DNA of 58,650 nt from an uncultured Planctomycetales bacterium (GCA_937907525.1 CALCIB010000304.1:1-58650); one strand, 5' to 3'. Counted from the first letter of the stretch, positions 27,658 through 35,697 are shown. Notes: generated from the sequence alone by a model not told the origin. A program made the numbers and translations.

Positions 27658-28054
27658 TGCTCGCCCCCCTTCCTCGGCCTCGACGCGCGGCCTCCCTCAA
27701 CTCCTCGCGAAACGCATCAACCATCTTCGCGATGGCGCGCCGATCCGCGCCGCTCAGGTCGGACTTCTCGTTCTTGCCGAACACGGCCACCAAGGCCACG
27801 GTCCCGAACTCGGGGTAGTGGACGTAGCAAATTCGGTTCGCCCCGCTCTTGCCCTTCGCGGCGCCTCGACCCGCATACCGGACCTTCCGAAGTCCGCCCG
27901 TCGCCTGGATCACCGGCGCGCGTGTCGGATCGCCGAGAATCATCAACTCCAGCAGACGAAGATCCTCGCCGTCCAGGCCGAGTCGATCCCAGTCGCGCGT
28001 GAACGCGGGGAAACTCACGAACCGTAGCCATCGCTCCGGATCGACCTCGTCCAT
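27638..28054 (-). CDS. RelE/HigB-like toxin
   Basis: A 138-residue protein from the ATG at 28054 (MDEVDPERWLRFVSFPAFTR), preferred over a start at 28114 because that would place 20 out-of-character residues first and overlap the promoter. The core is RelE-like: LLELMILGDPTRAPVIQATG, GLRKVRYAGRGAAKGKSGAN, RICYVHYPEFGTVALVAVFG, KNEKSDLSGADRRAIAKMVD. KNEKxDLS is typical of RelE-family toxins paired with XRE antitoxins. Probably a ribosome-dependent mRNA interferase. The C-terminus is basic. Confidence 0.82.
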   Translation of the reverse strand: MDEVDPERWLRFVSFPAFTRDWDRLGLDGEDLRLLELMILGDPTRAPVIQATGGLRKVRYAGRGAAKGKSGANRICYVHYPEFGTVALVAVFGKNEKSDLSGADRRAIAKMVDAFREELREAARRGRGRGASNGKKIR

Positions 28055-28089
28055 TCCCACGCCCCTCGACTTCGGGCCCAAGACCCTGA

Positions 28090-28104
28090 TACGAAGTATT
28101 ATAC
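28090..28104 (-). promoter_or_regulatory. Candidate promoter and operator of the higBA-like pair
   Basis: On the minus strand a TATAAT box (plus 28099-28104) is 45 bases upstream of the toxin start. It directly abuts a small palindrome ATAC GAA GTAT (28090-28100), placed where an autoregulatory antitoxin would bind. No convincing -35 box was found. Confidence 0.4.
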
Positions 28105-28119
28105 CACTGGGCAATACCT

Positions 28120-28300
28120 CAAGGGAATATCAAACCAGTTCTCGAACATCCGCCGTACGCGCCCATGACGACGTCCCAAACGGCCTCGGCCATCTCCCGG
28201 TGGCCCTCCGCGCTGAGATGGATCGAGTCGAGGGTCGAGCCTTGCCGTGCTTGGGCACCAGGATCGCATCGAATCGTCGAGCCACGAATGGGTAGCGCCT
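28120..28300 (-). pseudogene. C-terminal remnant of a SGNH/GDSL hydrolase
   Basis: On the minus strand one frame reads LDSIHLSAEGHREMAEAVWD then VVMGAYG and a stop at 28120-28122. DxxHLSxxGH with the following Met-Ala-Glu-Ala-Val-Trp is the catalytic Asp-His block V of SGNH esterases. Just upstream a second frame reads ILVPKHGKA, as expected of the preceding segment, so a frameshift separates them. Nothing of the N-terminal GDSL block was found. I infer a decayed gene, cut by later rearrangement next to the Hint toxin gene. Confidence 0.6.
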
Positions 28301-28391
28301 TGCAGTCTAGGCCGAGCCCAAGGAAAATCAGGATCCCACCCCCATCGGAACGGAGGGTTTAGTTGAAAAGGCGGCAAGAGGTGGAACACTC

Positions 28392-29531
28392 ATGACGATG
28401 CAGCGAGTGGGCCGGAACGACCCGTGCCCGTGCGGGAGCCGCAGGAAGTACAAACAGTGTTGCCTTCGCCTCGGCGATGGGCATGGCGTCCGGCCCCCGC
28501 TCGGGGTGTTCGGTGAGGGAGCGTCGCTTGCTGTTACCACACCTCCGCCACTGCCGGTTCGGCAGCAGCCCGCGCCGGGGTCGCTCGGGGTGTGGGTGGA
28601 GTACGTCATACACGACGACACGGGTATAGCCGAGGTCGCCTTCCGCTACCCGTTTGGCGTCCACGTCATCCTGGCTGATGGCACCCCGTTGCAGGTCGAG
28701 TGGCTGGAACCCGGCATGCAGTTCCGACTGGAGGAGGGCGGGGTCGCTATCGTCACTCAAGTCGGACGGCCCGAGATGTGGGATGCGCCAGACCTGCGCA
28801 AGGACCGGAATGGCAACTCGCTCCGGCGGGTCGTCGGGACGTTCCGATATACCGGCTGGGTGCCGATGGTTGAGGTGGCCTACGGTGGGGTGGCCCACCG
28901 GATCACACCCGGTCACTTGTATTGGTCCGAGACGCGACGGGGGTGGTACCCGATCGGCACGTTTCAACGGGGCGAGATGCTCAGGACGCCGAGTAACGAG
29001 CGGCTGCCCATTGATACGGTCACGCCCGCGTGGATGGAACAGACGACCGTGTATAATGTGGAGGTCGAGGAATTCCATACCTATTTCGCGGGCAAGGGGA
29101 AAACCGCATGGTCGCATAATGGCGGTGCGGACGGCTGTGGGATCCCCAAGGCACTACAAGCTGAGGAGCGGGCGGTCACGAAAGCCATTAGAGATGACGC
29201 CAAGATGGCCCGAGCCCACAAGATCACCGGCAGTGAGGCCCAGAGAGCCCTTCGGAAGGGGGACGGCGCGCATGTGTTCGATGAGGCCGCTGACTTGGCT
29301 GCCCTGGAGAGCAAGGTGTGGACTGAAGGACAGCACGTTGGCCGGTTGCCGGGTGGCGGCCAGCGCGGCGAGTGGGACCGGTTCCAATGGCAATCACCCA
29401 CACCGATCGGGCGGCGGGTCCAGCAAGGGAAGCCGGACCTCCCCTTGTCTTGGGTGGAGATCAAAGGCAAGCTCAACAAGGCTGGTGATTGGATTTACCA
29501 TCTGGTGCCGAGAACCGGCCCCGCGAGTTAG
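28392..29531 (+). CDS. SEC-C / Hint-domain polymorphic toxin
   Basis: A 379-residue protein in three parts. Residues 6-24 (VGRNDPCPCGSRRKYKQCC) are a complete SEC-C zinc motif. Residues about 90-245 are a Hint (pretoxin-type) domain: ADGTPLQVEWLEPG, RITPGHLYWS (the TxxH block), GWYPIGTFQRGEMLRTPS, and VYNVEVEEFHTYFAG ending WSHNGG. The last 130 residues are a separate domain (AERAVTKAIRDDAKMARAHK, QGKPDLPLSWVEIKGKLNKA, GDWIYHLVPRTG), which I take to be the toxin; I do not recognise its fold. The usual N-terminal Cys of the Hint domain is not seen. Composition is less GC-rich than the neighbours, with rarer codons, suggesting transfer. A small acidic gene follows 9 bases later, as expected of an immunity gene. 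Confidence 0.8.
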   Translation: MTMQRVGRNDPCPCGSRRKYKQCCLRLGDGHGVRPPLGVFGEGASLAVTTPPPLPVRQQPAPGSLGVWVEYVIHDDTGIAEVAFRYPFGVHVILADGTPLQVEWLEPGMQFRLEEGGVAIVTQVGRPEMWDAPDLRKDRNGNSLRRVVGTFRYTGWVPMVEVAYGGVAHRITPGHLYWSETRRGWYPIGTFQRGEMLRTPSNERLPIDTVTPAWMEQTTVYNVEVEEFHTYFAGKGKTAWSHNGGADGCGIPKALQAEERAVTKAIRDDAKMARAHKITGSEAQRALRKGDGAHVFDEAADLAALESKVWTEGQHVGRLPGGGQRGEWDRFQWQSPTPIGRRVQQGKPDLPLSWVEIKGKLNKAGDWIYHLVPRTGPAS

Positions 29532-29540
29532 GGGGGATCT

Positions 29541-29840
29541 ATGAAGACCGAGTGGTGGTACGAAAGTGCGATCTACGACCTGGATAAGGACGTTGTTCTT
29601 GCACGCCTGACGTTGCGAAATGATGGCACCGCCCAAGTCATGACTGACGACGGCGAGATCCGCGATTTTGCCGGCTGGGACGAGGCTTTTTATTGGCTGT
29701 CCGATGAGGAGTATTATCCACTCGACAGCCTCTATGAAGCCCTCACCGAACAAGGGATCGCGATCGACCCGCGTATTAAGCCTCCGTTGGCTTCGTGCGA
29801 CGGCGAACTGGTCGGACAGATGGTAATCAAGCTCGGTTAA
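29541..29840 (+). CDS. Putative immunity protein for the Hint toxin
   Basis: A 99-residue, strongly acidic protein (MKTEWWYESAIYDLDKDVVL, DEAFYWLSDEEYYPLDSLYE) with no signal peptide or membrane helix. It begins 9 bases after the toxin stop, with AGGGGGGATC as the ribosome site. Small acidic proteins placed directly after a polymorphic toxin are usually its cognate inhibitor. I do not recognise the family. Base composition is like the toxin gene. Confidence 0.6.
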   Translation: MKTEWWYESAIYDLDKDVVLARLTLRNDGTAQVMTDDGEIRDFAGWDEAFYWLSDEEYYPLDSLYEALTEQGIAIDPRIKPPLASCDGELVGQMVIKLG

Positions 29841-30431
29841 TGCGTTCGCCCCGCCAGATCGGTGGTGACCTGGGGCGATTATGGACCGCGCCGTAAGCCT
29901 TGGATCGGCCGATGGTGGCGTGGCCTGGCGAAGTCCGGCCACGAACCGGCGTGGCGAGGCGCGTCCGGCGGCGATCCGGAGCCGGCCTTCGGCGGGCCAC
30001 GCCACCCGAACCGCCCCTGGGTCCGGTGGAGTTCAACCTTCGGGATTCCTGAAACCACGCTCCCAGTCCCCGCGATCGTACCCCAATGGAGGAACCAGGG
30101 CGCGCGGAGGAGCAGGGGGGATGAAGCCAGCGGCGACCGATCTTCGAGACCCGGCGCGACGCCCCGCCGGAGCGGTCGAGGGCCGACGCGCGGCGACGGC
30201 CCCGCCGCGCGCTCGACGCCGCGCGGATTCACTCGCGCCGACGCGCCGCGAGATATCGGGCTTGACGCGCGAAAACCAATTCGTTCTCGACGTTCAAAGC
30301 CAATTCCCGCGCCACCGCGCGTCGTCGCCAATCAACGACCCACAAACGATTTACGACGTCGAATTCAATCGTGTCAAGGCCGGGGGTCCGGGGCGAACGA
30401 ACCCAACGCCGAAAGGTGGGCGCGAAGGGAG
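29841..30431. other. Long non-coding stretch upstream of parAB
   Basis: About 590 bases between the immunity gene and the first parA-proximal palindrome. Open frames exist on both strands, but their translations are Arg/Pro/Gly-rich with no recognisable domain and they continue into the antisense of parA. A less GC-rich patch at about 30270-30380 may hold promoter signals; I could not fix -35 and -10 boxes with confidence. Confidence 0.4.
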
Positions 30432-30448
30432 TTATACACGGTGTATAA
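30432..30448. promoter_or_regulatory. Palindromic site P3, upstream of parA
   Basis: TTATACACGGTGTATAA is a perfect 17-bp palindrome centred on 30440. It lies 104 bases before the parA ATG. Its neighbour P4 is centred 45 bases downstream, close to four helical turns. The pair is placed where an autoregulatory partition protein, or another repressor, would bind. Confidence 0.6.
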
Positions 30449-30476
30449 GGGGGCTCGGCGCGCGGCCGAGAAAGGC

Positions 30477-30493
30477 TTATACGCGGCGTATAA
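30477..30493. promoter_or_regulatory. Palindromic site P4, upstream of parA
   Basis: TTATACGCGGCGTATAA is a perfect 17-bp palindrome centred on 30485. Relative to P3 it changes A to G in the left arm and T to C in the right arm, so the symmetry is preserved by paired changes. It lies 51 bases before the parA start. The TATAA inside could also be part of a -10 element. Confidence 0.6.
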
Positions 30494-30543
30494 CCGTCCG
30501 ATACCTCCCCTGTCGGGAAACCATTCCGAGGGGAGGAGGACGC

Positions 30544-31365
30544 ATGTCGGTCGTCACGGCATTGAACCAAAAGGGAGGGGTCGGCAAGACCTCCACCTGC
30601 TACCACCTGGCGGGGGCCCTGGCCCTCTCCGGCAAGCGGGTGCTGCTGGTCGACAACGACCCCCAGGCCAGTCTCACGCAGGGGTTCCTCGGGCCCCAGG
30701 CGACGCGCGGCCTCGACCCGTCGGAGACCGTCGCCGCGGTTTACGAGCAGGACGCGGTGGTCGAACGGGTGGTGCGCGCGACCCACGTTCCGGGCGTCGA
30801 CCTGCTTTGCGGCGGTCGCGCCGCGGGGAGCTTCAACGTCCCCGATCCGCACCTGGCCGATTGGCCGCTGCAAACGGCGCTTCGCGACTTCCTGGAGGAC
30901 GTCGCCGACGGCTACGACCTGGTCCTCATCGACTGCCCTCCGAATCTGCACCTGGCGTCGTGGACGTCGCTGGTCGCCAGCGACGCGCTTTTGGTCCCGC
31001 TCCAGCCCGAGGACTTCGGCGCGCAGGGGATCGCCGACGTGCAGGAGTCGATCGCCCGGGTCGTCGCCGGCCCCAACCCGTCGCTCCGGCTCCTGGGCTT
31101 CCTGGTCACGATGTCCAGCCCCCGGCTTTCGGTCCACAAGGGGTTCGAACAGCTTCTGCGGACCCACTACGGCGCCGACGTCTTCAAGACCACGATTCCG
31201 ATCGCCACCGACTTCAAGGAGGCGATCGTCCAGCGCAAGCCGGTGGCGCAGTACAAACCCAAGGGGGCGGCGACCAGAGTCATGAAGGCGCTCGGCGCCG
31301 AGATCTTCGAACGCCTGGCCGCGATCGATGCGCCGAAGACCGAGACCGAGGAGGAGGCCGCCTGA
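30544..31365 (+). CDS. parA: ParA-family partition ATPase
   Basis: A 273-residue cytoplasmic ATPase. The start at 30544 follows GGAGGAGG (30532-30539). The deviant Walker A motif is NQKGGVGKTSTCYHLAGAL at the N-terminus, followed by RVLLVDNDPQASLTQGF (Walker A') and YDLVLIDCPP (Walker B). There is no N-terminal DNA-binding extension, so it is the Soj/chromosomal (type Ib or II-like) size class. ParA binds nucleoid DNA and is stimulated by ParB, encoded one base downstream. Two palindromes lie upstream. The short C-terminal tail is acidic (TETEEEAA). Confidence 0.93.
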   Translation: MSVVTALNQKGGVGKTSTCYHLAGALALSGKRVLLVDNDPQASLTQGFLGPQATRGLDPSETVAAVYEQDAVVERVVRATHVPGVDLLCGGRAAGSFNVPDPHLADWPLQTALRDFLEDVADGYDLVLIDCPPNLHLASWTSLVASDALLVPLQPEDFGAQGIADVQESIARVVAGPNPSLRLLGFLVTMSSPRLSVHKGFEQLLRTHYGADVFKTTIPIATDFKEAIVQRKPVAQYKPKGAATRVMKALGAEIFERLAAIDAPKTETEEEAA

Positions 31366-31366
31366 C

Positions 31367-32296
31367 ATGGGGAAGCTGGACGAACTGTTGAAGGCCGGCG
31401 GGGCGAACATCGCCGAGAGCATGGGCGCGGGACTTTCGCGCCCGGTCGCGGGGGAGGCCCGCGGCCCTGCGGTCCCCAGCCGCTGGCAAGGAGTGGCCAA
31501 GAGCAAGAACGCCGTCGAGGTGCCGGTGGACAGGATCGTCCCCGACCCCGACCAACCCCGCGAGGAGTTCGACCCCGAGGCGCTCGAACGCCTGGCCGAG
31601 TCGCTGAAGACCCGCGGCCAGCTTCAGCCGATCCGGGTCCGCTGGGACGAGGCCCGCGACCGCTACATGATCGTCTGCGGCGAGCGCCGCTGGCGCGCCG
31701 CGGGGATCGCCGGATTGGCGACGTTGTCGTGCGTCGTCTCCGAGGGGCCGATCGACGAGGGCGAGCTACGGGCGCTGCAACTCATCGAGAACTGCCTGCG
31801 CGAAGACCTCAAGCCGATCGAGCAGGCCAGGGCGTTCCGGGCCTTGATGGACCGCAACGGCTGGTCGGGCAACCAGGCGGCCAGGGCCCTGGGCGTCTCG
31901 CAACCGACCGTCGCGCGGGCGCTGGCGCTTCTGGACCTTCCCGAACCCATCCAGGAGAAGGTGGAGGAGGGGACGCTCTCGCCCGCGACCGCCTATGAGA
32001 TCGGCAAGGCGCACGACCCGACGATCCAGGGCGAGTTGGCCGATCGGGTCGTCGCCCAAAAGCTCAGCCGCGCCGAGACCGTCGAGGCCGTGAAGGCCGC
32101 CGCCCGCCGCGCGCCGGCGAGCGTCGGCAAGGGGAGGGGGGCCAGGACCGCGAAGGTCGCGACCGTCCGAACCCTCCGCGCCGCGGGGTGCAAGATCACC
32201 GTCGAATGCAGGAAGGGGGTCGACGACGCGCTGCTCGCCGCCGCCTTGCGCGACGCCCTCGCCCAGCTTCAAGTCGACGCCGAACAGGCCGCCTGA
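31367..32296 (+). CDS. parB: ParB-family partition protein
   Basis: A 309-residue protein starting one base after the parA stop. The N-terminal CTPase/ParB domain has VEVPVDRIVPDPDQPREEFD, LKTRGQLQPIRVR and the CTP-binding box VCGERRWRAAG. The DNA-binding helix-turn-helix is GWSGNQAARALGVSQPTVAR. The last 80 residues form a dimerisation-type region rich in Ala/Arg. All core parts are present. It should load on a centromere-like site; no canonical parS (TGTTTCACGTGAAACA) was seen in the window, whereas the TTATACAC palindromes cluster around it. Confidence 0.92.
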   Translation: MGKLDELLKAGGANIAESMGAGLSRPVAGEARGPAVPSRWQGVAKSKNAVEVPVDRIVPDPDQPREEFDPEALERLAESLKTRGQLQPIRVRWDEARDRYMIVCGERRWRAAGIAGLATLSCVVSEGPIDEGELRALQLIENCLREDLKPIEQARAFRALMDRNGWSGNQAARALGVSQPTVARALALLDLPEPIQEKVEEGTLSPATAYEIGKAHDPTIQGELADRVVAQKLSRAETVEAVKAAARRAPASVGKGRGARTAKVATVRTLRAAGCKITVECRKGVDDALLAAALRDALAQLQVDAEQAA

Positions 32297-32318
32297 TCGA
32301 CGACCTTCGGAGCCCCTC

Positions 32319-33908
32319 ATGACGCCCACGCACCTTTTCATAAAGGCGAACCGGACGACGTGGAAGCCGGTCCTGCTCCTGGCGCTGGCCCTGGCGTTTC
32401 CGCGGTCGTCGAGCCGGGCCCAGGAAGCGGGTCAAATGGCCGACACCCTCCGGCGCTTCGAGTCGCGTCTTGAGGCGTTGGAGTCCGAGAACCGGGCGCT
32501 GCGCGATCAGGTTCGGGAACTGACCGAGGCCCGGATCCCGGTCTCCGAGGGGGGGACGATGGAGCCGGAACCCGAGCCCGCCGCGGCGCCGGCCATCCCC
32601 GCGCCGGCCGCGACGTCGGGCGCCCCGGCCGAGGAAGTGGGTCTGGACGAGGACCCCGACGTCCCCACGCGGATCCCGTTGAAGGCGTGGCTCGACAAGG
32701 GATTCGTGCTCAGCAGCGACGACGACGAGTACCAGCTCCAGTTCCACAACGAAACCCAGGTCGAATACCGGGGCTTCGGCCACACCGGACAGGGGACGGT
32801 CCACAACGGGTTCTTCATCCCCCGTCAAATCTGGACCATGAGCGGCCGATTCACCAAGAGCGTCGACTACCTGGCCTCGTGGCAGCGCGGGCTCGGGCAT
32901 TTCGAGTTGCGCGACGCCCAGTTGAACTTCCACGCGCTGCCCGACAAGAAGCTGATCGTCCGGGTCGGCCGCTTCCGCTCGCCGTACTCTTACGAGTACC
33001 ACGCGCAATCCAACGTCGAATTGATCTCGCCCGAGCGGTCGGTCTTCAACATGAACTTCAGCAACCTCCGCGTGATCGGCGGGATGGCCTGGGGCCTGCT
33101 GGCCGACGACCGGATCGACTACGCGGCGGCCATCGTCAACGATTCCCGCAACGGATACGAGAACGTCGTCGACCAACCGAGCTTCGCGGGCTACCTGAAC
33201 TTCCGGCCCTTCCGACACTCGGAGCGGCTCGCGTTCTTGAACTACCTCAACGTCGGGGCCTCGACCGACCTCAGCAGCCGGGGCCACGACCAGAACGTCC
33301 CCCTGGCGCTGCGGACCTCGACCAACGCCTCGGCGTCGACGGGCTCGTCGACGGCCTCGCCCGCCTTCCTGGCCTTCAACGAGGGGGTCCGCGAGAACGG
33401 CGCGAAGTCGATGGGAGGGGTCCACATGGCCTGGTTTTACAACCGGCTGTCCCTTCTGGCCGAATGGAACTTCGGCGCCGAACAGTACATCAGGACGCCC
33501 CACGCCCCGCGCGACCAGCGCGTCACCGTCCCGATCCAGGGATATTACGTCCAGTCCGGGTTCTTCCTCACCGGCGAACACCTCACCCACCGCGGCCTGG
33601 TCGACGTCAAGCGGCCGTTCAACCTCAAGCGCGGGAAGGACTTCGGCCTGGGCGCCATCGAACTGGCCGCCCGCTACGCCGAACTCGAACTGGGGAACGA
33701 GGTCTTCACCGGCGGCCTGGCCGACCCCAACCTCTGGACCAACCGCGTCCAGATCACCGACATCGGCTTCAACTGGTACTTGAATCGTTACCTGAAGGTC
33801 TATCTCGACTGGCAGCACTCCCAGTACGGCGCCCCCATCACCTACGGAACCGGCCGGTTCCTCCTCGACAACGACCTCTACTGGGCCCGGCTGCAACTGC
33901 TGTTCTGA
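32319..33908 (+). CDS. Phosphate-selective porin (OprO/OprP-like)
   Basis: A 529-residue outer-membrane protein. A signal peptide (VLLLALALAFPRSSSRAQ) is followed by a short coiled coil (TLRRFESRLEALESENRALR) and a Pro/Ala linker. From about residue 115 it is a beta-barrel of the porin O/P family: YQLQFHNETQVEYRGFGHTG, FHALPDKKLIVRVGRFRSPY, GYYVQSGFFLTGEHLTHRGL, and the terminal strand FLLDNDLYWARLQLLF with C-terminal Phe. The N-terminal coiled coil is typical of planctomycete members. Phosphate specificity is family-based, not shown. Confidence 0.85.
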   Translation: MTPTHLFIKANRTTWKPVLLLALALAFPRSSSRAQEAGQMADTLRRFESRLEALESENRALRDQVRELTEARIPVSEGGTMEPEPEPAAAPAIPAPAATSGAPAEEVGLDEDPDVPTRIPLKAWLDKGFVLSSDDDEYQLQFHNETQVEYRGFGHTGQGTVHNGFFIPRQIWTMSGRFTKSVDYLASWQRGLGHFELRDAQLNFHALPDKKLIVRVGRFRSPYSYEYHAQSNVELISPERSVFNMNFSNLRVIGGMAWGLLADDRIDYAAAIVNDSRNGYENVVDQPSFAGYLNFRPFRHSERLAFLNYLNVGASTDLSSRGHDQNVPLALRTSTNASASTGSSTASPAFLAFNEGVRENGAKSMGGVHMAWFYNRLSLLAEWNFGAEQYIRTPHAPRDQRVTVPIQGYYVQSGFFLTGEHLTHRGLVDVKRPFNLKRGKDFGLGAIELAARYAELELGNEVFTGGLADPNLWTNRVQITDIGFNWYLNRYLKVYLDWQHSQYGAPITYGTGRFLLDNDLYWARLQLLF

Positions 33909-33947
33909 CCCTCGACGCTCGACCCGCGTTCGGATGGGATCCACGTC

Positions 33948-34272
33948 ATGGCCACCGCTCGACCGGAAATCCCATCTCTCGACGATCTACTCGACGCCGT
34001 CCTCGACCGGCTCCCGGCCGAGGTCGTCGCGCCCTTGGCCGCCATTTCAAGCGACTCGCGGAAAGGACGCGGCCGAGCCCCGGGCGGTGATCGATCGGCT
34101 CGTCGAACGGCGGCCCCTCGATCCCAGCCACAACGATCATCCTCCGCGCGGTCGCTGGAAAGGCCGCCGGGATTGCCACGTCGAGCCCGACTGGATCTTG
34201 TTCCACGAAGTCACGTCGACCGAATCGATCCTCCACCGAACCGGGACGCACGCCGATCTCTTCCGGCGATGA
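33948..34272 (+). pseudogene. Decayed RelB-YafQ pair fused by deletion
   Basis: From ATG 33948 one frame reads MATARPEIPSLDDLLDAVLD then RLPAEVVAPLAAI, closely matching the start of the antitoxin at 3766 (MATVQETPSLDDLMESILDR). It then runs into nonsense. Another frame picks up GKDAAEPRAVIDRLVERRPL, NDHPPRGRWKGRRDCHVEPD and HRTGTHADLF, matching the C-terminal two-thirds of the YafQ toxin at 3122 and keeping its active-site His, Asp, Trp, Arg and Phe. The antitoxin 3' part and toxin 5' part are missing. I infer an internal deletion with frameshift. Translation of the toxin piece alone cannot be excluded. Confidence 0.75.
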
Positions 34273-34305
34273 ATCATCCAGCCGAGACCAACGTCAATCC
34301 GCCCC

Positions 34306-34322
34306 CTATACACCGTGTATAA
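34306..34322. promoter_or_regulatory. Palindromic site P5 (TTATACAC family)
   Basis: CTATACACCGTGTATAA, centred on 34314, with one mismatch in the outermost pair and flanking CCCC on both sides. It lies between the decayed YafQ locus and the stop of the convergent DUF1552 gene (12 bases away). It is the last of five related sites. Confidence 0.5.
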
Positions 34323-34333
34323 CCCCCCTCGGA

Positions 34334-35641
34334 TCACACCTCGGCCAGCGGTTCCCTGGAGTCGCCGAACGAGTCGACGCGCAGCCCGTACTTGTCGAGC
34401 AGGGAGAGGAAGAGGCTGCACATCTTGCGGTTGTCGGACTTGAGGTAGTCCAGGACGCGGCCCCCCTGGAGCTTGCCGCCGCCGCCGCCCAGGAGGATGA
34501 CGGGAAGCTGGCTGGCGTCGTGGGTCGCGCCGGAGAGCATGCTGGAACACATAAGCAGGATCGTGTTGTCGAGCGCCGTGCGCTCCCCTTCCTGGATCGC
34601 GTCGAGCTTGGCGGCCATGTAGGCCAGCTTGGCGGTGAAGAACTGGTTGATCTTCAGCCAGTCGGCCGAATCGGTGTGCGACAGCAGGTGGTGGATCATG
34701 TAGTCCACGCCCAGTTCCGGGAACCGCAGCGAGCTGTGGTCGTTGTTCAGCTTCAGGGTGCTGACGCGGGTGGCGTCGGTCTGGAAGCCGAGGACCATGA
34801 TGTCGCACATCAGCTTCATGTGCTCGGTGACGTCCTGGGGGATCCCGTCGGCGGGGCGGGGGACGTCGGGCTTCTCCAGCGTGGGCTTCCAGCCTTGCAG
34901 TTCCCCGCGCTTGCCGGCGTTGGCGATGCGCTGCTCGACCTCCCGGACGGAGTCCAGGTACTCGTCGAGCTTGCGGCGGTCGGCGACGCTGACGTCGCGG
35001 CGGAAGTCGCGGGCGTCGTCCAGCACGGCGTCGAGGACGCTTTGGTCCCCCTTGGCCGCCTCGTCCTTGAACAGGCGGTCGAACGCCAGGGCGGGGAACA
35101 GCTCCAGCGGCGTCGGACTGGTCGGCGACGACCAGGAGATGTGCGAGCTGTAGAGCATCGAGTAGTTCTTATGCACCGCCGGGTTCGGCTGCTCGCAGCC
35201 GAGGACCAGGCTGGGCACCTTGGTCGATCCGGCGTGGCGCTGGGCGAGCAACTGGTCGAAGCTGGTCCCCGAATGGATCTCGCCGCCGGAGGCCAAAGGG
35301 GCGCCGGAGAGGAGGTTGCCCGTCTGGGAGCTGTGGATGTTCCCCTTGAGCGCCTCCTCGTTGTAGAGGCCGCGGATGAAGGTCAGGCGGTCGCGGTAAT
35401 CGGCCAGGGGCGCGAGCACGCCGCCGAGCTCCATGTCGCGGCCCTTGCCTTTCGCCCACCACTCCTTGCCGTGGAAGCCGTTGCCGGCGAAGACCACCCC
35501 CAGCCGCACCGGGGCCTCCTCCGCGGCGCTCGCCGCGGGAGTCTCCACGCCCCAGACGTTCCGCGACTCCAGCCACGGCAGGGCCATCGTGACGCCGACG
35601 CCTCGCAGGAACACGCGGCGGGAGAGATCCGGAGCGGGCAT
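34334..35641 (-). CDS. DUF1552 protein, Tat-exported
   Basis: A 435-residue protein with an N-terminal twin-arginine signal (DLSRRVFLRGVGVTMALPWL). DUF1552 segments include VRLGVVFAGNGFHGKEWWAK, RLTFIRGLYNEEALKGNIHS, TSFDQLLAQRHAGSTKVPSL, and DNTILLMCSSMLSGATHDAS near the C-terminus. The family has no established biochemical activity. It almost always sits with a DUF1592/planctomycete-cytochrome protein, as here 56 bases upstream on the same strand, and is presumed exported to the same compartment as a partner. Confidence 0.92.
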   Translation of the reverse strand: MPAPDLSRRVFLRGVGVTMALPWLESRNVWGVETPAASAAEEAPVRLGVVFAGNGFHGKEWWAKGKGRDMELGGVLAPLADYRDRLTFIRGLYNEEALKGNIHSSQTGNLLSGAPLASGGEIHSGTSFDQLLAQRHAGSTKVPSLVLGCEQPNPAVHKNYSMLYSSHISWSSPTSPTPLELFPALAFDRLFKDEAAKGDQSVLDAVLDDARDFRRDVSVADRRKLDEYLDSVREVEQRIANAGKRGELQGWKPTLEKPDVPRPADGIPQDVTEHMKLMCDIMVLGFQTDATRVSTLKLNNDHSSLRFPELGVDYMIHHLLSHTDSADWLKINQFFTAKLAYMAAKLDAIQEGERTALDNTILLMCSSMLSGATHDASQLPVILLGGGGGKLQGGRVLDYLKSDNRKMCSLFLSLLDKYGLRVDSFGDSREPLAEV

Positions 35642-35697
35642 GGTTCACCTCGGCGTTGGAGGACTGTCGCGGACACGGTTACGAACGCGGATGCGAT

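Noticed and set aside
28099..28389. 96-codon minus-strand frame over the SGNH remnant
   Set aside because: The protein-like signal (SIHLSAEGH) is in a different frame; this frame gives Arg/Pro-rich nonsense.
29040..29060. GTGTATAA near 29049 as a further TTATACAC-type palindrome
   Set aside because: Only one half-site is present, inside the Hint coding region; the other arm does not match.
28392..29531. Reading the Hint domain as an intein
   Set aside because: No homing endonuclease, no split host protein, no N-terminal Cys, and it is followed by a new C-terminal domain and a small acidic gene, which fits a polymorphic toxin.
30229..30400. Minus-strand peptide with protein-like stretches (VVNRLWVVDWRRRAVARELA) upstream of parA
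   Set aside because: It is the tail of a long antisense frame through parA, with no start or ribosome site of its own and no known family.
29862..30540. Open frames running into parA from upstream
   Set aside because: No recognisable domain and low-complexity Arg/Pro sequence; parA has its own ribosome site and start at 30544.
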